DNA from: Bacteroides eggerthii
GTDB lineage: Bacteria; Bacteroidota; Bacteroidia; Bacteroidales; Bacteroidaceae
Assembly (NCBI RefSeq): GCF_025146565.1
Contig: NZ_CP102258.1
Location: forward strand, 62,001-126,000
Length of the DNA: 64,000 nucleotides
Direction: 5' to 3'
Shown piece by piece: positions 9,480-17,759 of the stretch. Numbering within the stretch: position 1 is the stretch's first letter; each line of letters begins with the position of its first letter. The notes under the pieces are model-generated. The model worked only from the letters and a program-made list of their open reading frames with translations. It ran no database searches and had not been told where the DNA came from. Position numbers and translations under genes: made by a program.

Positions 9480-11270
9480 TTAATCTTCTGAAAAATGCAC
9501 CAGTACCTGACGGTACGAATTGAATATCTTTGACTTGGAAACGAATCCGAGATATTTGCCTTCCGTATCCACTACCGGCAAGTTCCACACTTTCGTATCA
9601 TCGAAAGTACGCATCACCTGCTCCATGCTGTCCGTATCATAAAGACGTGCCGGAACAGAAGTCATCAGCTTACCTACCGTAAAGCGATGATACAATTCCT
9701 GCCGGAACATGATATTTCGTATATCGTCCAGCAAGACGATACCTATCAGTTTATCTTCCTTGTCCGTCACCGGAAAAATATTACGGTGCGAAGCGGAGAT
9801 CGCTTTCACCAATTCGGCAAGATCCATTTCCGGATGTACCGCCACAAAGTCTTTCTCCACCACGTTTTCCATTTTCATCAGTGTCAACACCGCCTTATCC
9901 TTATGGTGCGTCAGCAACTCTCCTTTCTTTGCCAGACGCATAGAGTAGATGCTATGTGGTTCGAAAACAATAATCGTCAGATAGGAACTGACCGCAACAA
10001 TCATCAACGGAAGGAACAAATCGTAGCCTCCCGTCAGCTCGGCAATCAGAAATACTCCCGTCAACGGTGCATGCATGACACCACTCATCACCCCTGCCAT
10101 GCCCAACAGTGCGAAATTCTTTTCGGGCAAGAAAGCGGTCATCTCAAAATCATTGCTAAAGTGGGAGAATACGAATCCGGCAATACATCCCAAGTACAGA
10201 GAAGGCGCAAAAATACCGCCGCAACCGCCACCGCCATTTGTCGCACTCGATGCGAATACCTTAAACAAGATTATCAGTATCAGATACAACAACAGCAATT
10301 GGCTATGTCCGTAGAAGAAGGAGTTGTTCATCACTGTATCCCACTCCACATTGCTGGTACCGTTCAACAGCAGTTCTATCGTGTCATAGCCTTCACCATA
10401 AAGCGGTGGGAAAAGGAATATCAGGATACTCAACATGGAACCGCCTACCAGCAGTTTCTTATAAGGGAGTTTCAATTTGCCGAACAACCCTTCCACCGAA
10501 TTCATGGCACGAGTAAAGTAGAGGGAAACCAGTCCACAGAAAATTCCCAGCATAATCACATACGGAATACGCTCCAATTCAAAAGCCTGATCGAGATGAA
10601 ACTTAAACATAGCTTCCGTACCTGTCACGATATATGAGACAGTTGCCGCCGTCACCGCCGAAATCAGCAGCGGAAGCAGTGAAGACATGGTCAAATCGAT
10701 CATCAACACTTCCAGCGTAAACACAAGTCCCGCAATCGGAGCTTTAAAGATGCCCGCCACAGCGCCGGCAGCGCCACACCCCACCAACAACATAAGCGTG
10801 CGATGCTCCATCCTGAACAAACTTCCCAGATTGGAACCGATAGCCGAACCGGTGAGCACAATCGGTGCCTCTGCCCCGACCGAACCACCGAACCCGATTG
10901 TTATGGAACTGGCTATAATGGACGACCACGTATTATGCCGCTTGATGCGCCCTTGCCTACGGGATATGGCATACAGTATTTTGGTGACCCCATGACTGAT
11001 ATCATCTTTTACGACATAGCGCACAAACAGCCCTGCCAAAAAGATTCCTACCACCGGATATATCAGATACTGGTAATTAGCTTCCGTCGTATCAAAGTTC
11101 TCCGTAAGAAAATTCTGTATCCAGTGTATCAACACTTTCAATATCAATGCAGCAAATGCCGTAAAGATGCCAACCAAGAAACTAAGGAGCAGGATAAACC
11201 GTTTCTCCTTAATATTCCTCTCACGCCAAATGATAAAGCGCTGCAACCACCCTCTTTCTTCTCCAACCAT
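9480..11270 (-). CDS. ClC-family chloride channel/transporter with two CBS domains
   Basis: 596 residues. Residues about 25-440 hold the multi-helix ClC core. G-S-V-G-A-E-A-P-I-V is the counterpart of the GxEGP selectivity loop and keeps the gating Glu, and G-G-C-G-G-I-F-A-P-S-L is the second anion-binding loop. The C-terminal ~140 residues form a pair of CBS domains (F-V-A-V-H-P-E-M-D..., I-G-I-V-L-L-D-D, ...Y-L-G-F-V-S-K), which in this family sense adenine nucleotides. Whether it is a channel or an H+/Cl- antiporter cannot be told from sequence alone. It sits 5 bp after tsaC and 7 bp before fmt, so it is translated from the same transcript. Confidence 0.92.
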   Translation of the reverse strand: MVGEERGWLQRFIIWRERNIKEKRFILLLSFLVGIFTAFAALILKVLIHWIQNFLTENFDTTEANYQYLIYPVVGIFLAGLFVRYVVKDDISHGVTKILYAISRRQGRIKRHNTWSSIIASSITIGFGGSVGAEAPIVLTGSAIGSNLGSLFRMEHRTLMLLVGCGAAGAVAGIFKAPIAGLVFTLEVLMIDLTMSSLLPLLISAVTAATVSYIVTGTEAMFKFHLDQAFELERIPYVIMLGIFCGLVSLYFTRAMNSVEGLFGKLKLPYKKLLVGGSMLSILIFLFPPLYGEGYDTIELLLNGTSNVEWDTVMNNSFFYGHSQLLLLYLILIILFKVFASSATNGGGGCGGIFAPSLYLGCIAGFVFSHFSNDFEMTAFLPEKNFALLGMAGVMSGVMHAPLTGVFLIAELTGGYDLFLPLMIVAVSSYLTIIVFEPHSIYSMRLAKKGELLTHHKDKAVLTLMKMENVVEKDFVAVHPEMDLAELVKAISASHRNIFPVTDKEDKLIGIVLLDDIRNIMFRQELYHRFTVGKLMTSVPARLYDTDSMEQVMRTFDDTKVWNLPVVDTEGKYLGFVSKSKIFNSYRQVLVHFSED

Positions 11271-11275
11271 CTTCT

Positions 11276-11839
11276 TTATTCGCGGATTATTTTAATCACA
11301 CCACCCTTATCCAACTTTATTATGCTGGAGGGCTTCGGATTACTCATCTCTTCCTGACGATAGCCCACAATATAATCTACCGCCGACTTGACTTCCTCAC
11401 TTATCTCACTGAAATTTCTCGGAGAGGGCTGCCCGCTTATATTAGCTGAGGTGGAAACAACAGCTTTGCGGAACTGTTGACAAAGGCGTTTCGAGAAATC
11501 CTCGTTTGTCACCCTGATGCCCACACTGCCGTCTTCCGCCAGCAAGTTTGCCGCCAGATTACGTGCACCCGAATAAATAATAGTCAACGGTTTGTCTGCC
11601 AAGTCTATCAAGTCCCACGCCACTTCCGGCACATCCTGAACGTAGAAATCCACTTTTACGGAAGAATCCACCAACACAAGCATCGCCTTGCTGTCCTGAC
11701 GTTGCTTTATTTCATATACACGACGCACCGCATCTTCATTGGTAGCGTCACAACCGATTCCCCAAATGGTATCGGTGGGATATAAAATCACCCCGCCCTC
11801 CCGCATCACTTGGCAGGCTTTTTTAATGTCTTCTATCAT
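11276..11839 (-). CDS. tsaC: Threonylcarbamoyl-AMP synthase (Sua5/YciO/YrdC family)
   Basis: 187 residues, the single-domain TsaC/YrdC length without the C-terminal Sua5 domain. Signature motifs are Y-P-T-D-T-I-W-G-I-G-C-D-A, K-Q-R-x-D-S-K and V-S-T-S-A-N-I-S-G-Q. The enzyme makes threonylcarbamoyl-AMP from Thr, bicarbonate and ATP for the t6A37 modification of ANN-decoding tRNAs. It is the first gene of the tsaC-clc-fmt-rpe-comEC-nrnA run, so two tRNA/translation genes share the operon. Confidence 0.93.
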   Translation of the reverse strand: MIEDIKKACQVMREGGVILYPTDTIWGIGCDATNEDAVRRVYEIKQRQDSKAMLVLVDSSVKVDFYVQDVPEVAWDLIDLADKPLTIIYSGARNLAANLLAEDGSVGIRVTNEDFSKRLCQQFRKAVVSTSANISGQPSPRNFSEISEEVKSAVDYIVGYRQEEMSNPKPSSIIKLDKGGVIKIIRE

Positions 11840-11870
11840 TTCTTGATATATAAATACAGTGATTAATACG

Positions 11871-11878
11871 CAAAAGTA
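11871..11878 (-). promoter_or_regulatory. -7 promoter motif for the tsaC operon
   Basis: The minus strand reads TACTTTTG (TAnnTTTG) about 32 bp before the tsaC start, which gives a short leader. Confidence 0.5.
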
Positions 11879-11947
11879 GTATTTTTTATTTTGCTATTAC
11901 CTATCAAACACCTATTTAATTTAGAAAGGAGACAAAACCAACAAACA

Positions 11948-11973
11948 AACGGCCCCTCCCAACGGAGCAGGCC
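11948..11973 (-). terminator. Terminator of the GH43 gene
   Basis: A GC-rich hairpin (CGGCC...CTCC paired with GGAG...GGCCG on the minus strand), followed on the minus strand by a T-rich run with G interruptions. It lies between the GH43 stop and the tsaC promoter. Confidence 0.55.
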
Positions 11974-12016
11974 GCTTTCCATGAAACTAACCATTCATGC
12001 TGTGACTCAACGAGCT

Positions 12017-14095
12017 TTACGGCATGGAGGCGTTAAATTTAATCTTATAGGTTTTCACCAAACCCTTATAATCAAATTTCACAACAGCTGTCTTTGAGTT
12101 CGAATCGGCCTGTGTAATCGTTGTTTTCACACTCTTATCCGTTGCTGTAGCCGACACTTTCGGCAAGCCGGCTGCATTTGACGGAAGTTCATAAACCGTT
12201 TCGTACAGGTCATATCCCAAAACACCGTTGCTTTCAGTAGAACGTACGGGAGTTGCCGGCAACTCAATCTGTTTCCCATTAACAGCTATGTTCACTTCGG
12301 GAACAACCGGACGGGCTATATCTTTCTTTTTTGAGCTAAACCCTAAACCGATCAGATCAAAAAGTTCTTCTCCCCCTTCGCCTTCGGCAACAAGGAAAAT
12401 GGCATGTTTCTTATCCAGGTGGTCGACGAACTTAGATACATCAACCGTAAACCGGGTTATCTCCTGTGCCGAATTACCCGGAACGCTTATCTCACCTATT
12501 TTTGTTCCTTTCCAAACCGCATTGCTCCATGGGCCATCCAACCATACGTTAACCTTGAACGCTTTTGATGTTTTCGGTGTGAGGAAAAGATTAAATGCGG
12601 TCTTATTCCCTTTTTGAGTCCCCTTAAACGCTTTCAAGCCCAACTTATCTTTATCCAAGCCGCCGAACCCGAAATATTTGTATCCTATTATATTACCATT
12701 CTTTACATTTGTGATGGATGCATGGTTATTCCAAATATCCCATGCATCTTGCTGAAGAGCTACATCGGAAAGATAACATGCAAATCCTGCCGAATAATAT
12801 TGATAAGGATCAAGGCCGAAAATATGGAATCCTTCCGAAGTGACTTCTGCACCCTTATATTCGTTTCCCTGCGCATCCTTAGCTGTCCAAATGCCATCTT
12901 TTGCATACGGGTCATACCCCTTGATAGAGACTTTTCCTCCTTCCGACACAGCCTTTTCATCCCATTCCACATGGATCGGAGCCACCATTGCCTGGCGTGC
13001 ATTTCCGAATCCCCGGGGTGGGCGGTGATAAAACACATACCACTGTCCGTTGATCTGCTCTATACTGCCATGGGTATTATGAGCGGCATTGCTTGTTTCC
13101 AAATGGGTGCCGTCCTGATTCAGCACCGGTGCGCGTGAATCCACCAATACTCCCCCGCTTTTCCAGGGGCCCAACGGTGAATCGCCATAGGCATAGCGCA
13201 AAGTGGAGTTGGTCATGCCCAGTCCATATTCGCGTCCGGAATATCCGCTGTAAATCGTGACATACTTATTCCCGATCTTACGGATGGAAGAAGCCTCAAA
13301 GAAGTTAAACGCTCCAAGATCTTCCCCCGGATAAATGTGCGGATATGAAATCGAATCGCGCACCATTCCGTTTCTGCGGCCTGCCGGCATAAAATATGGA
13401 ATGACATCAGTGCCGGGACGTACGGAATACATTGTCTTTTGGTCCAACTGCGCTGCCAACGAACGTTGGAATCCCCAGTAGCCGTATGCCCTAAAACCGA
13501 TTTCATAGTCAGGATCATCCGGATCCGTAACATATTCAATGTAAACAGAAGGGTCAAAACCCATGATACTTCCGGGCAAAGTCTTCGTTCCGTCGGCTGT
13601 CAGGTTGATAGGAGTGAAAGGTCCGTCGGGACGCTCTCCCTTAGCGACCATCGCTTCCCGGTGTCTGCCGCGGCTATGAGGATACAGATAATATTCCTTC
13701 TTACCGTCTTTTCTTCTCACCTCAACAAGATCGGGTGCATACATTACATCCCACTTCCCGCCTATCTGATACGTAAAAATCGGTCCTTCGTCACGCCAAG
13801 CGGACAAGTCCTCCACAGGTGCCGACCACATTCTTATATCAGCCCCGCAATAGCTCTTAAAGCGGACATCATGCGAACCGATGATATAAGCGCGGTATTT
13901 TCCCGGATTATCGGGATCTTCAAAAACGCGCGGCTCGCCATCAGGCAGATGTTCCCACAACGGCAGATACGGATTGCCCGTTCCCCGGTAAATGAAATTA
14001 GAGGTGTTTGCCCCCTCGTCATTAGCTACTGCTTTTGCCTCCGTGAGTCCGCATATAGCCAAAAATAAAAGCAATATTACCGATTTGTTTTTCAT
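12017..14095 (-). CDS. GH43-family glycoside hydrolase with C-terminal carbohydrate-binding region, secreted
   Basis: About 692 residues from the ATG at 14095; a longer frame to 14140 exists, but M-K-N-K-S-V-I-L-L-L-F-L begins a clear signal peptide and a -7 motif lies between the two. Residues about 30-400 are a five-bladed propeller of GH43 type: N-P-Y-L-P-L-W-E-H, G-E-P-R-V-F-E-D-P-D, M-Y-A-P-D-L-V-E and M-G-F-D-P-S-V, then N-F-F-E-A-S-S-I-R with the likely acid Glu. A beta-rich region (about 440-610) resembles a CBM6-type module, and a short beta domain ends the protein. Family members are mainly arabinofuranosidases, xylosidases or galactosidases; the substrate is not predictable. It is a monocistronic unit with no SusC/SusD beside it. 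Confidence 0.85.
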   Translation of the reverse strand: MKNKSVILLLFLAICGLTEAKAVANDEGANTSNFIYRGTGNPYLPLWEHLPDGEPRVFEDPDNPGKYRAYIIGSHDVRFKSYCGADIRMWSAPVEDLSAWRDEGPIFTYQIGGKWDVMYAPDLVEVRRKDGKKEYYLYPHSRGRHREAMVAKGERPDGPFTPINLTADGTKTLPGSIMGFDPSVYIEYVTDPDDPDYEIGFRAYGYWGFQRSLAAQLDQKTMYSVRPGTDVIPYFMPAGRRNGMVRDSISYPHIYPGEDLGAFNFFEASSIRKIGNKYVTIYSGYSGREYGLGMTNSTLRYAYGDSPLGPWKSGGVLVDSRAPVLNQDGTHLETSNAAHNTHGSIEQINGQWYVFYHRPPRGFGNARQAMVAPIHVEWDEKAVSEGGKVSIKGYDPYAKDGIWTAKDAQGNEYKGAEVTSEGFHIFGLDPYQYYSAGFACYLSDVALQQDAWDIWNNHASITNVKNGNIIGYKYFGFGGLDKDKLGLKAFKGTQKGNKTAFNLFLTPKTSKAFKVNVWLDGPWSNAVWKGTKIGEISVPGNSAQEITRFTVDVSKFVDHLDKKHAIFLVAEGEGGEELFDLIGLGFSSKKKDIARPVVPEVNIAVNGKQIELPATPVRSTESNGVLGYDLYETVYELPSNAAGLPKVSATATDKSVKTTITQADSNSKTAVVKFDYKGLVKTYKIKFNASMP

Positions 14096-14126
14096 GATAA
14101 TTAATAAGTATGTAAATATTATGTCG

Positions 14127-14134
14127 CAAATGTA
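14127..14134 (-). promoter_or_regulatory. -7 promoter motif for the GH43 gene
   Basis: The minus strand reads TACATTTG (TAnnTTTG) about 32 bp before the chosen start at 14095. This supports the shorter start, because the motif would otherwise lie inside the coding frame. Confidence 0.45.
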
Positions 14135-14356
14135 CGGCATTACCCCTTATCGGTTTAAGGATCATGTTACACATTTATTTCCCGTTGTTACATCATTCAC
14201 TAAATATACTTAAAAACCGGCAAATAAACGCTTCTTTCCCATTTCATAGAAAGGAGAGCGGTATAGACAAACCTTTATCCGCACGCACAAATGACAAAAG
14301 CCCAAGCAGCTAATATTTTTTGGTTCCCACAGATATAATTACTCACAAAAAAGCTC

Positions 14357-14364
14357 TATCTTTG
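14357..14364 (+). promoter_or_regulatory. -7 promoter motif for the thioesterase gene
   Basis: TATCTTTG matches TAnnTTTG, about 120 bp before the thioesterase start, in a 388 bp AT-rich divergent gap (14096-14483). Apart from this and the motif at 14127 I see nothing else in the gap. Confidence 0.45.
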
Positions 14365-14483
14365 CTCAAAATTAGCAATATGCTTTTGTCGTCTTTTTAA
14401 GACATTGATTATTTCTATTTTCGCAAACGGCAAACTTTGCCTTTTGCACAACAGATATGACAAACAAGGTTTAAGAGAAAACA

Positions 14484-14921
14484 ATGGAAGAAGAGATTAA
14501 ATTTAACCACACATTACCCATACAACTGCGCTTTAACGACGTCGACAAATTCGGTCATGTCAACAATACCGTTTACTTCTCTTTCTACGATTTAGGCAAG
14601 ACAGAATATTTTGCTTCCGTATGCCCGCACGTCGATTGGCAGAAAGACGGAATTGTCGTAGTCCATATAGAAGCTGATTTTCTTGCACAGATTTACGGTT
14701 CCGACCACATTGCCGTACAGACTGCTGTGACTAAGATCGGCACAAAGAGTTTCAATCTTGCGCAACGCGTTATTGATACAGAGACGCAGGAAGTGAAATG
14801 CACCTGCACCTCCGTCATGGTGACTTACGACCTTAGCAAACACGAATCCAAACCGCTGACGGAAGAATGGATTGAGGCTATCTGCAAATACGAAGGGCGA
14901 GATTTGCGCAAAAAATCATAA
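14484..14921 (+). CDS. Acyl-CoA thioesterase, 4-hydroxybenzoyl-CoA thioesterase-like (hotdog fold)
   Basis: 145 residues, one hotdog domain. The N-terminal R-F-N-D-V-D-K-F-G-H-V-N-N-T-V-Y carries the D-x-x-G-H-V-N-N signature, in which the Asp is the catalytic residue in the 4HBT/YbgC group. The family hydrolyses acyl-CoA or acyl-ACP thioesters in the cytoplasm; the chain specificity is not readable. It is transcribed alone and ends 10 bp from the convergent yaaA gene. Confidence 0.86.
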   Translation: MEEEIKFNHTLPIQLRFNDVDKFGHVNNTVYFSFYDLGKTEYFASVCPHVDWQKDGIVVVHIEADFLAQIYGSDHIAVQTAVTKIGTKSFNLAQRVIDTETQEVKCTCTSVMVTYDLSKHESKPLTEEWIEAICKYEGRDLRKKS

Positions 14922-14931
14922 CAGCGGAATC

Positions 14932-15702
14932 TTATCCCGGCGTAAACAGCAAATGATCGTCCGTACTGCGTTTTTCATCGAAAGCAAAGCCTTCCCATGA
15001 AAAGCCCCTCAAACCTTCGGGAGAATCCACACGCTCTTTAATTATATAGCGCACCATTTCTCCCCGGCACATCTTTGCATAAATGACAACGGTCTTCAGC
15101 CCACCATCTTTCCAAATCCGGAACTCAGGAGTGACAACCCGCACTTCCTTTTCCACCCGTTTCCAATCAAACAAATCTTTCATCTCGCCACTTGCCAGAT
15201 TCACCAGCACACCTCCCTGACGCTTGATTTCCGCAATGAAACAGTCTGTCAACAGCGGTTTCCAATAATCGAACATGGACACTCCCCCTTTTTCGGGCAG
15301 ACACACATCACCCTCCAGACGATAAGGCTTGATACCGTCCAACGGACGAAGCAAACCATAAAGAAAAGAAGTTATACGGAGATGTTCCTGCGCATAACGA
15401 AAATCATCGGCAGTAAAATCTTTCGGCAAAATACGTTTGAAGACAGCCCCCGTATACGCGCCGATTGCCGGCATGGGACGATTGTCTTCCGAGCAGAAGT
15501 CATGAAAACGCAGTCTGTTTTCCGCTGCAATCTTTGCGTTCACCCTCAAGATTTTTTCCAGTTCCGCAACAGGCATCTGCGACATTTCCAACACATTCCG
15601 CACAGCTTCCGCCTCAAAATGCGGAACCGTCATTTCGGGTACATCCAAAGAGCAACGCGATGCCATGGTTTTGGCACAAGAGATAAAAGTGAGCATAGGC
15701 AT
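14932..15702 (-). CDS. yaaA: YaaA-family peroxide stress protein (DUF328)
   Basis: 256 residues, the standard YaaA length. It begins M-P-M-L-T-F-I-S-C-A-K-T-M, matching the family start, and has R-P-A/M-P-A-I-G-A-Y-T-G-A-V-F-K, F-L-Y-G-L-L-R-P-L-D-G-I-K-P-Y-R-L-E and L-V-N-L-A-S-G-E. In E. coli YaaA limits intracellular free iron and DNA damage during peroxide stress, and related proteins bind DNA. It converges on the thioesterase and is divergent from recJ. A minus-strand TATTTTTG at 15793-15800 may be its -7 element. Confidence 0.92.
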   Translation of the reverse strand: MPMLTFISCAKTMASRCSLDVPEMTVPHFEAEAVRNVLEMSQMPVAELEKILRVNAKIAAENRLRFHDFCSEDNRPMPAIGAYTGAVFKRILPKDFTADDFRYAQEHLRITSFLYGLLRPLDGIKPYRLEGDVCLPEKGGVSMFDYWKPLLTDCFIAEIKRQGGVLVNLASGEMKDLFDWKRVEKEVRVVTPEFRIWKDGGLKTVVIYAKMCRGEMVRYIIKERVDSPEGLRGFSWEGFAFDEKRSTDDHLLFTPG

Positions 15703-15792
15703 ATTTATTTACTTCAGAACCTGTTGGGATTTCATCCGGCATTATCTTGAAAGCAAGTTTGGAGAAAAGTTCAGACAGGCTCTTAGACAATA

Positions 15793-15800
15793 CAAAAATA
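15793..15800 (-). promoter_or_regulatory. Possible -7 promoter motif for yaaA
   Basis: The minus strand reads TATTTTTG (TAnnTTTG), about 90 bp before the yaaA start in the 278 bp yaaA-recJ divergent gap. No fitting -33 partner is seen; the rest of the gap shows nothing further. Confidence 0.3.
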
Positions 15801-15980
15801 AAAGGTTTTTGGGAGAGAATACACATCGTTAAGAATATTTTCTATATAATTCACGCCGATTTCAAGAGTTTTTCATACCTTTACAGCTTGTTGGAGAAAT
15901 AGCATATAGCAAGCGGATAGCGAAAATCCCCTTTCATTCTCCGGCATTTTGCGATAGAAAAAGAAAAAATAATATATAAA

Positions 15981-17696
15981 ATGACTCACAAATGGAATTA
16001 TTTACCCATTACATCCGAACAGACAGAAGCAAGCCAACGACTGGCCCAAGAATTAGGGATTAGCCCGATACTTGGGGAATTGCTGGTGGAACGGGGAATA
16101 ACGACAGCTGCTGCTGCCAAGAAGTTTTTCCGCCCGCAACTACCGGATTTGTACGACCCGTTCCTCATGAAGGATATGGACGTGGCCGTAGAACGCCTGA
16201 ACAAGGCAATGGGAAAGAAAGAGCGTATTCTGGTTTATGGAGATTACGATGTGGACGGAACTACTGCCGTAGCGCTGGTCTACAAGTTCATTCAACAGTT
16301 CTATTCTAATATAGACTATTACATACCCGACCGCTACAATGAAGGGTATGGAGTTTCGACCAAAGGCGTGGACTATGCCACCGAAACCGGTGTAGGCCTG
16401 ATTATAGTGCTGGACTGCGGCATCAAAGCCGTAGACGAAATAGCATACGCCAAAGAAAAAGGCATTGATTTCATCATCTGCGACCACCACGTGCCCGATG
16501 AAGTTCTCCCTCCCGCCGTAGCCATACTGAACGCCAAGCGCGAAGACAACACCTATCCCTACGAGCACCTCTCAGGTTGCGGAGTAGGTTTTAAATTCAT
16601 GCAGGCATTCGCCATCAGCAACGGCATCGAGTTTCATCATCTGATACCTTTATTAGACCTGGTTGCAGTCAGCATAGCCTCGGACATTGTACCGATTATG
16701 GGAGAGAACCGCATCCTTGCCTATCATGGCTTGAAGCAACTCAACAGCAATCCGAGCGTGGGGTTGAAAGCCATTATCGACGTATGCGGGCTGGCGGAAA
16801 AAGAGATTACCGTCAGCGACATCGTATTCAAGATAGGTCCGCGAATCAACGCTTCGGGACGCATCCAAAACGGCAAGGAAGCAGTAGACCTGCTGACGGA
16901 GAAAGACTTCTTGCTTGCTTTGGAAAAGGCAGGACAAATCAACCAGTATAACGAAACCCGCAAAGATCTCGACAAAACCATGACCGAAGAGGCCAACCAG
17001 ATTGTTGCCGGACTGGAAGGGCTTGCCGACCGCCGTTCCATCGTCCTGTACAACGAAGACTGGCACAAAGGAGTCATCGGTATCGTCGCTTCCCGTCTTA
17101 CGGAGGTATATTACCGTCCCGCCGTAGTGCTGACGCGCACCGACGACATGGCAACCGGTTCGGCACGCTCTGTCTCCGGGTTCGATGTGTACAAAGCCAT
17201 TGAATACTGCCGGGATTTACTGGAAAACTTCGGCGGTCACACCTATGCAGCCGGATTGTCCATGAAAGTGGAAAATGTTCCCGCTTTCACCCAACGTTTT
17301 GAAGAGTTCGTGTCCCGGCACATCCTGCCGGAGCAGACCAGCGCCGTAATCGACATCAATGCCGAGATTGATTTCCGGGACATCACCCCGAAATTCTGTA
17401 ACGACCTGAAGAAGTTCAACCCGTTCGGCCCCGACAATACCAAACCTGTGTTCTGCACCCATAATGTCTACGACTACGGAACCAGCAAAGTGGTGGGACG
17501 CGACCAGGAGCACATCAAACTGGAATTGGTGGATAACAAATCGAACAACGTCATGAACGGCATTGCCTTCGGGCAAAGCTCCCACGTCCGCTACATCAAG
17601 ACCAAGCGTTCGTTCGACATTTGCTATACCATTGAAGAAAACACCCACAAACGTGGAGAAGTGCAGTTGCAGATTGAAGATATAAAACCTAACTAA
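15981..17696 (+). CDS. recJ: Single-stranded-DNA-specific exonuclease RecJ
   Basis: 571 residues, normal for RecJ. The DHH domain shows Y-G-D-Y-D-V-D-G-T-T-A (about residues 82-92), L-D-C-G near 149-152 and C-D-H-H-V-P near 171-176. The DHHA1 part follows with G-x-x-x-R-I-N-A-S-G-R-I and later G-G-H-T-Y-A-A-G. An OB-fold lies in the last ~100 residues. It degrades ssDNA 5' to 3' in RecF-type recombination and mismatch repair. It is directly followed by recQ, its usual functional partner; a hairpin terminator lies between the two. Confidence 0.96.
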   Translation: MTHKWNYLPITSEQTEASQRLAQELGISPILGELLVERGITTAAAAKKFFRPQLPDLYDPFLMKDMDVAVERLNKAMGKKERILVYGDYDVDGTTAVALVYKFIQQFYSNIDYYIPDRYNEGYGVSTKGVDYATETGVGLIIVLDCGIKAVDEIAYAKEKGIDFIICDHHVPDEVLPPAVAILNAKREDNTYPYEHLSGCGVGFKFMQAFAISNGIEFHHLIPLLDLVAVSIASDIVPIMGENRILAYHGLKQLNSNPSVGLKAIIDVCGLAEKEITVSDIVFKIGPRINASGRIQNGKEAVDLLTEKDFLLALEKAGQINQYNETRKDLDKTMTEEANQIVAGLEGLADRRSIVLYNEDWHKGVIGIVASRLTEVYYRPAVVLTRTDDMATGSARSVSGFDVYKAIEYCRDLLENFGGHTYAAGLSMKVENVPAFTQRFEEFVSRHILPEQTSAVIDINAEIDFRDITPKFCNDLKKFNPFGPDNTKPVFCTHNVYDYGTSKVVGRDQEHIKLELVDNKSNNVMNGIAFGQSSHVRYIKTKRSFDICYTIEENTHKRGEVQLQIEDIKPN

Positions 17697-17704
17697 GCGT
17701 GAAA

Positions 17705-17742
17705 GGATGTGCCGGAAATCCGAACTGGCACATCCTCTTCAT
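17705..17742 (+). terminator. Intrinsic terminator after recJ
   Basis: GGATGTGCC (17705-17713) pairs perfectly with GGCACATCC (17727-17735), followed by a pyrimidine/T-rich tail. A GTG that could extend recQ upstream lies inside this stem, which argues for the recQ start at 17760. Confidence 0.7.
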
Positions 17743-17759
17743 TTTTCAACTTTACAATC

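Noticed and set aside
8666..9523. Open frame of 285 codons on the + strand
   Set aside because: Antisense shadow of fmt with low-complexity His/Arg/Gln composition and no family pattern.
9687..10637. Long open frame of 316 codons on the + strand
   Set aside because: It lies wholly antisense to the ClC gene, is rich in His, Gln and Arg, and has no recognisable domain; the ClC frame has clear family motifs.
17709..17759. 17-residue N-terminal extension of RecQ from a GTG start
   Set aside because: The GTG is inside the stem of the recJ terminator, and the extension has no family similarity.
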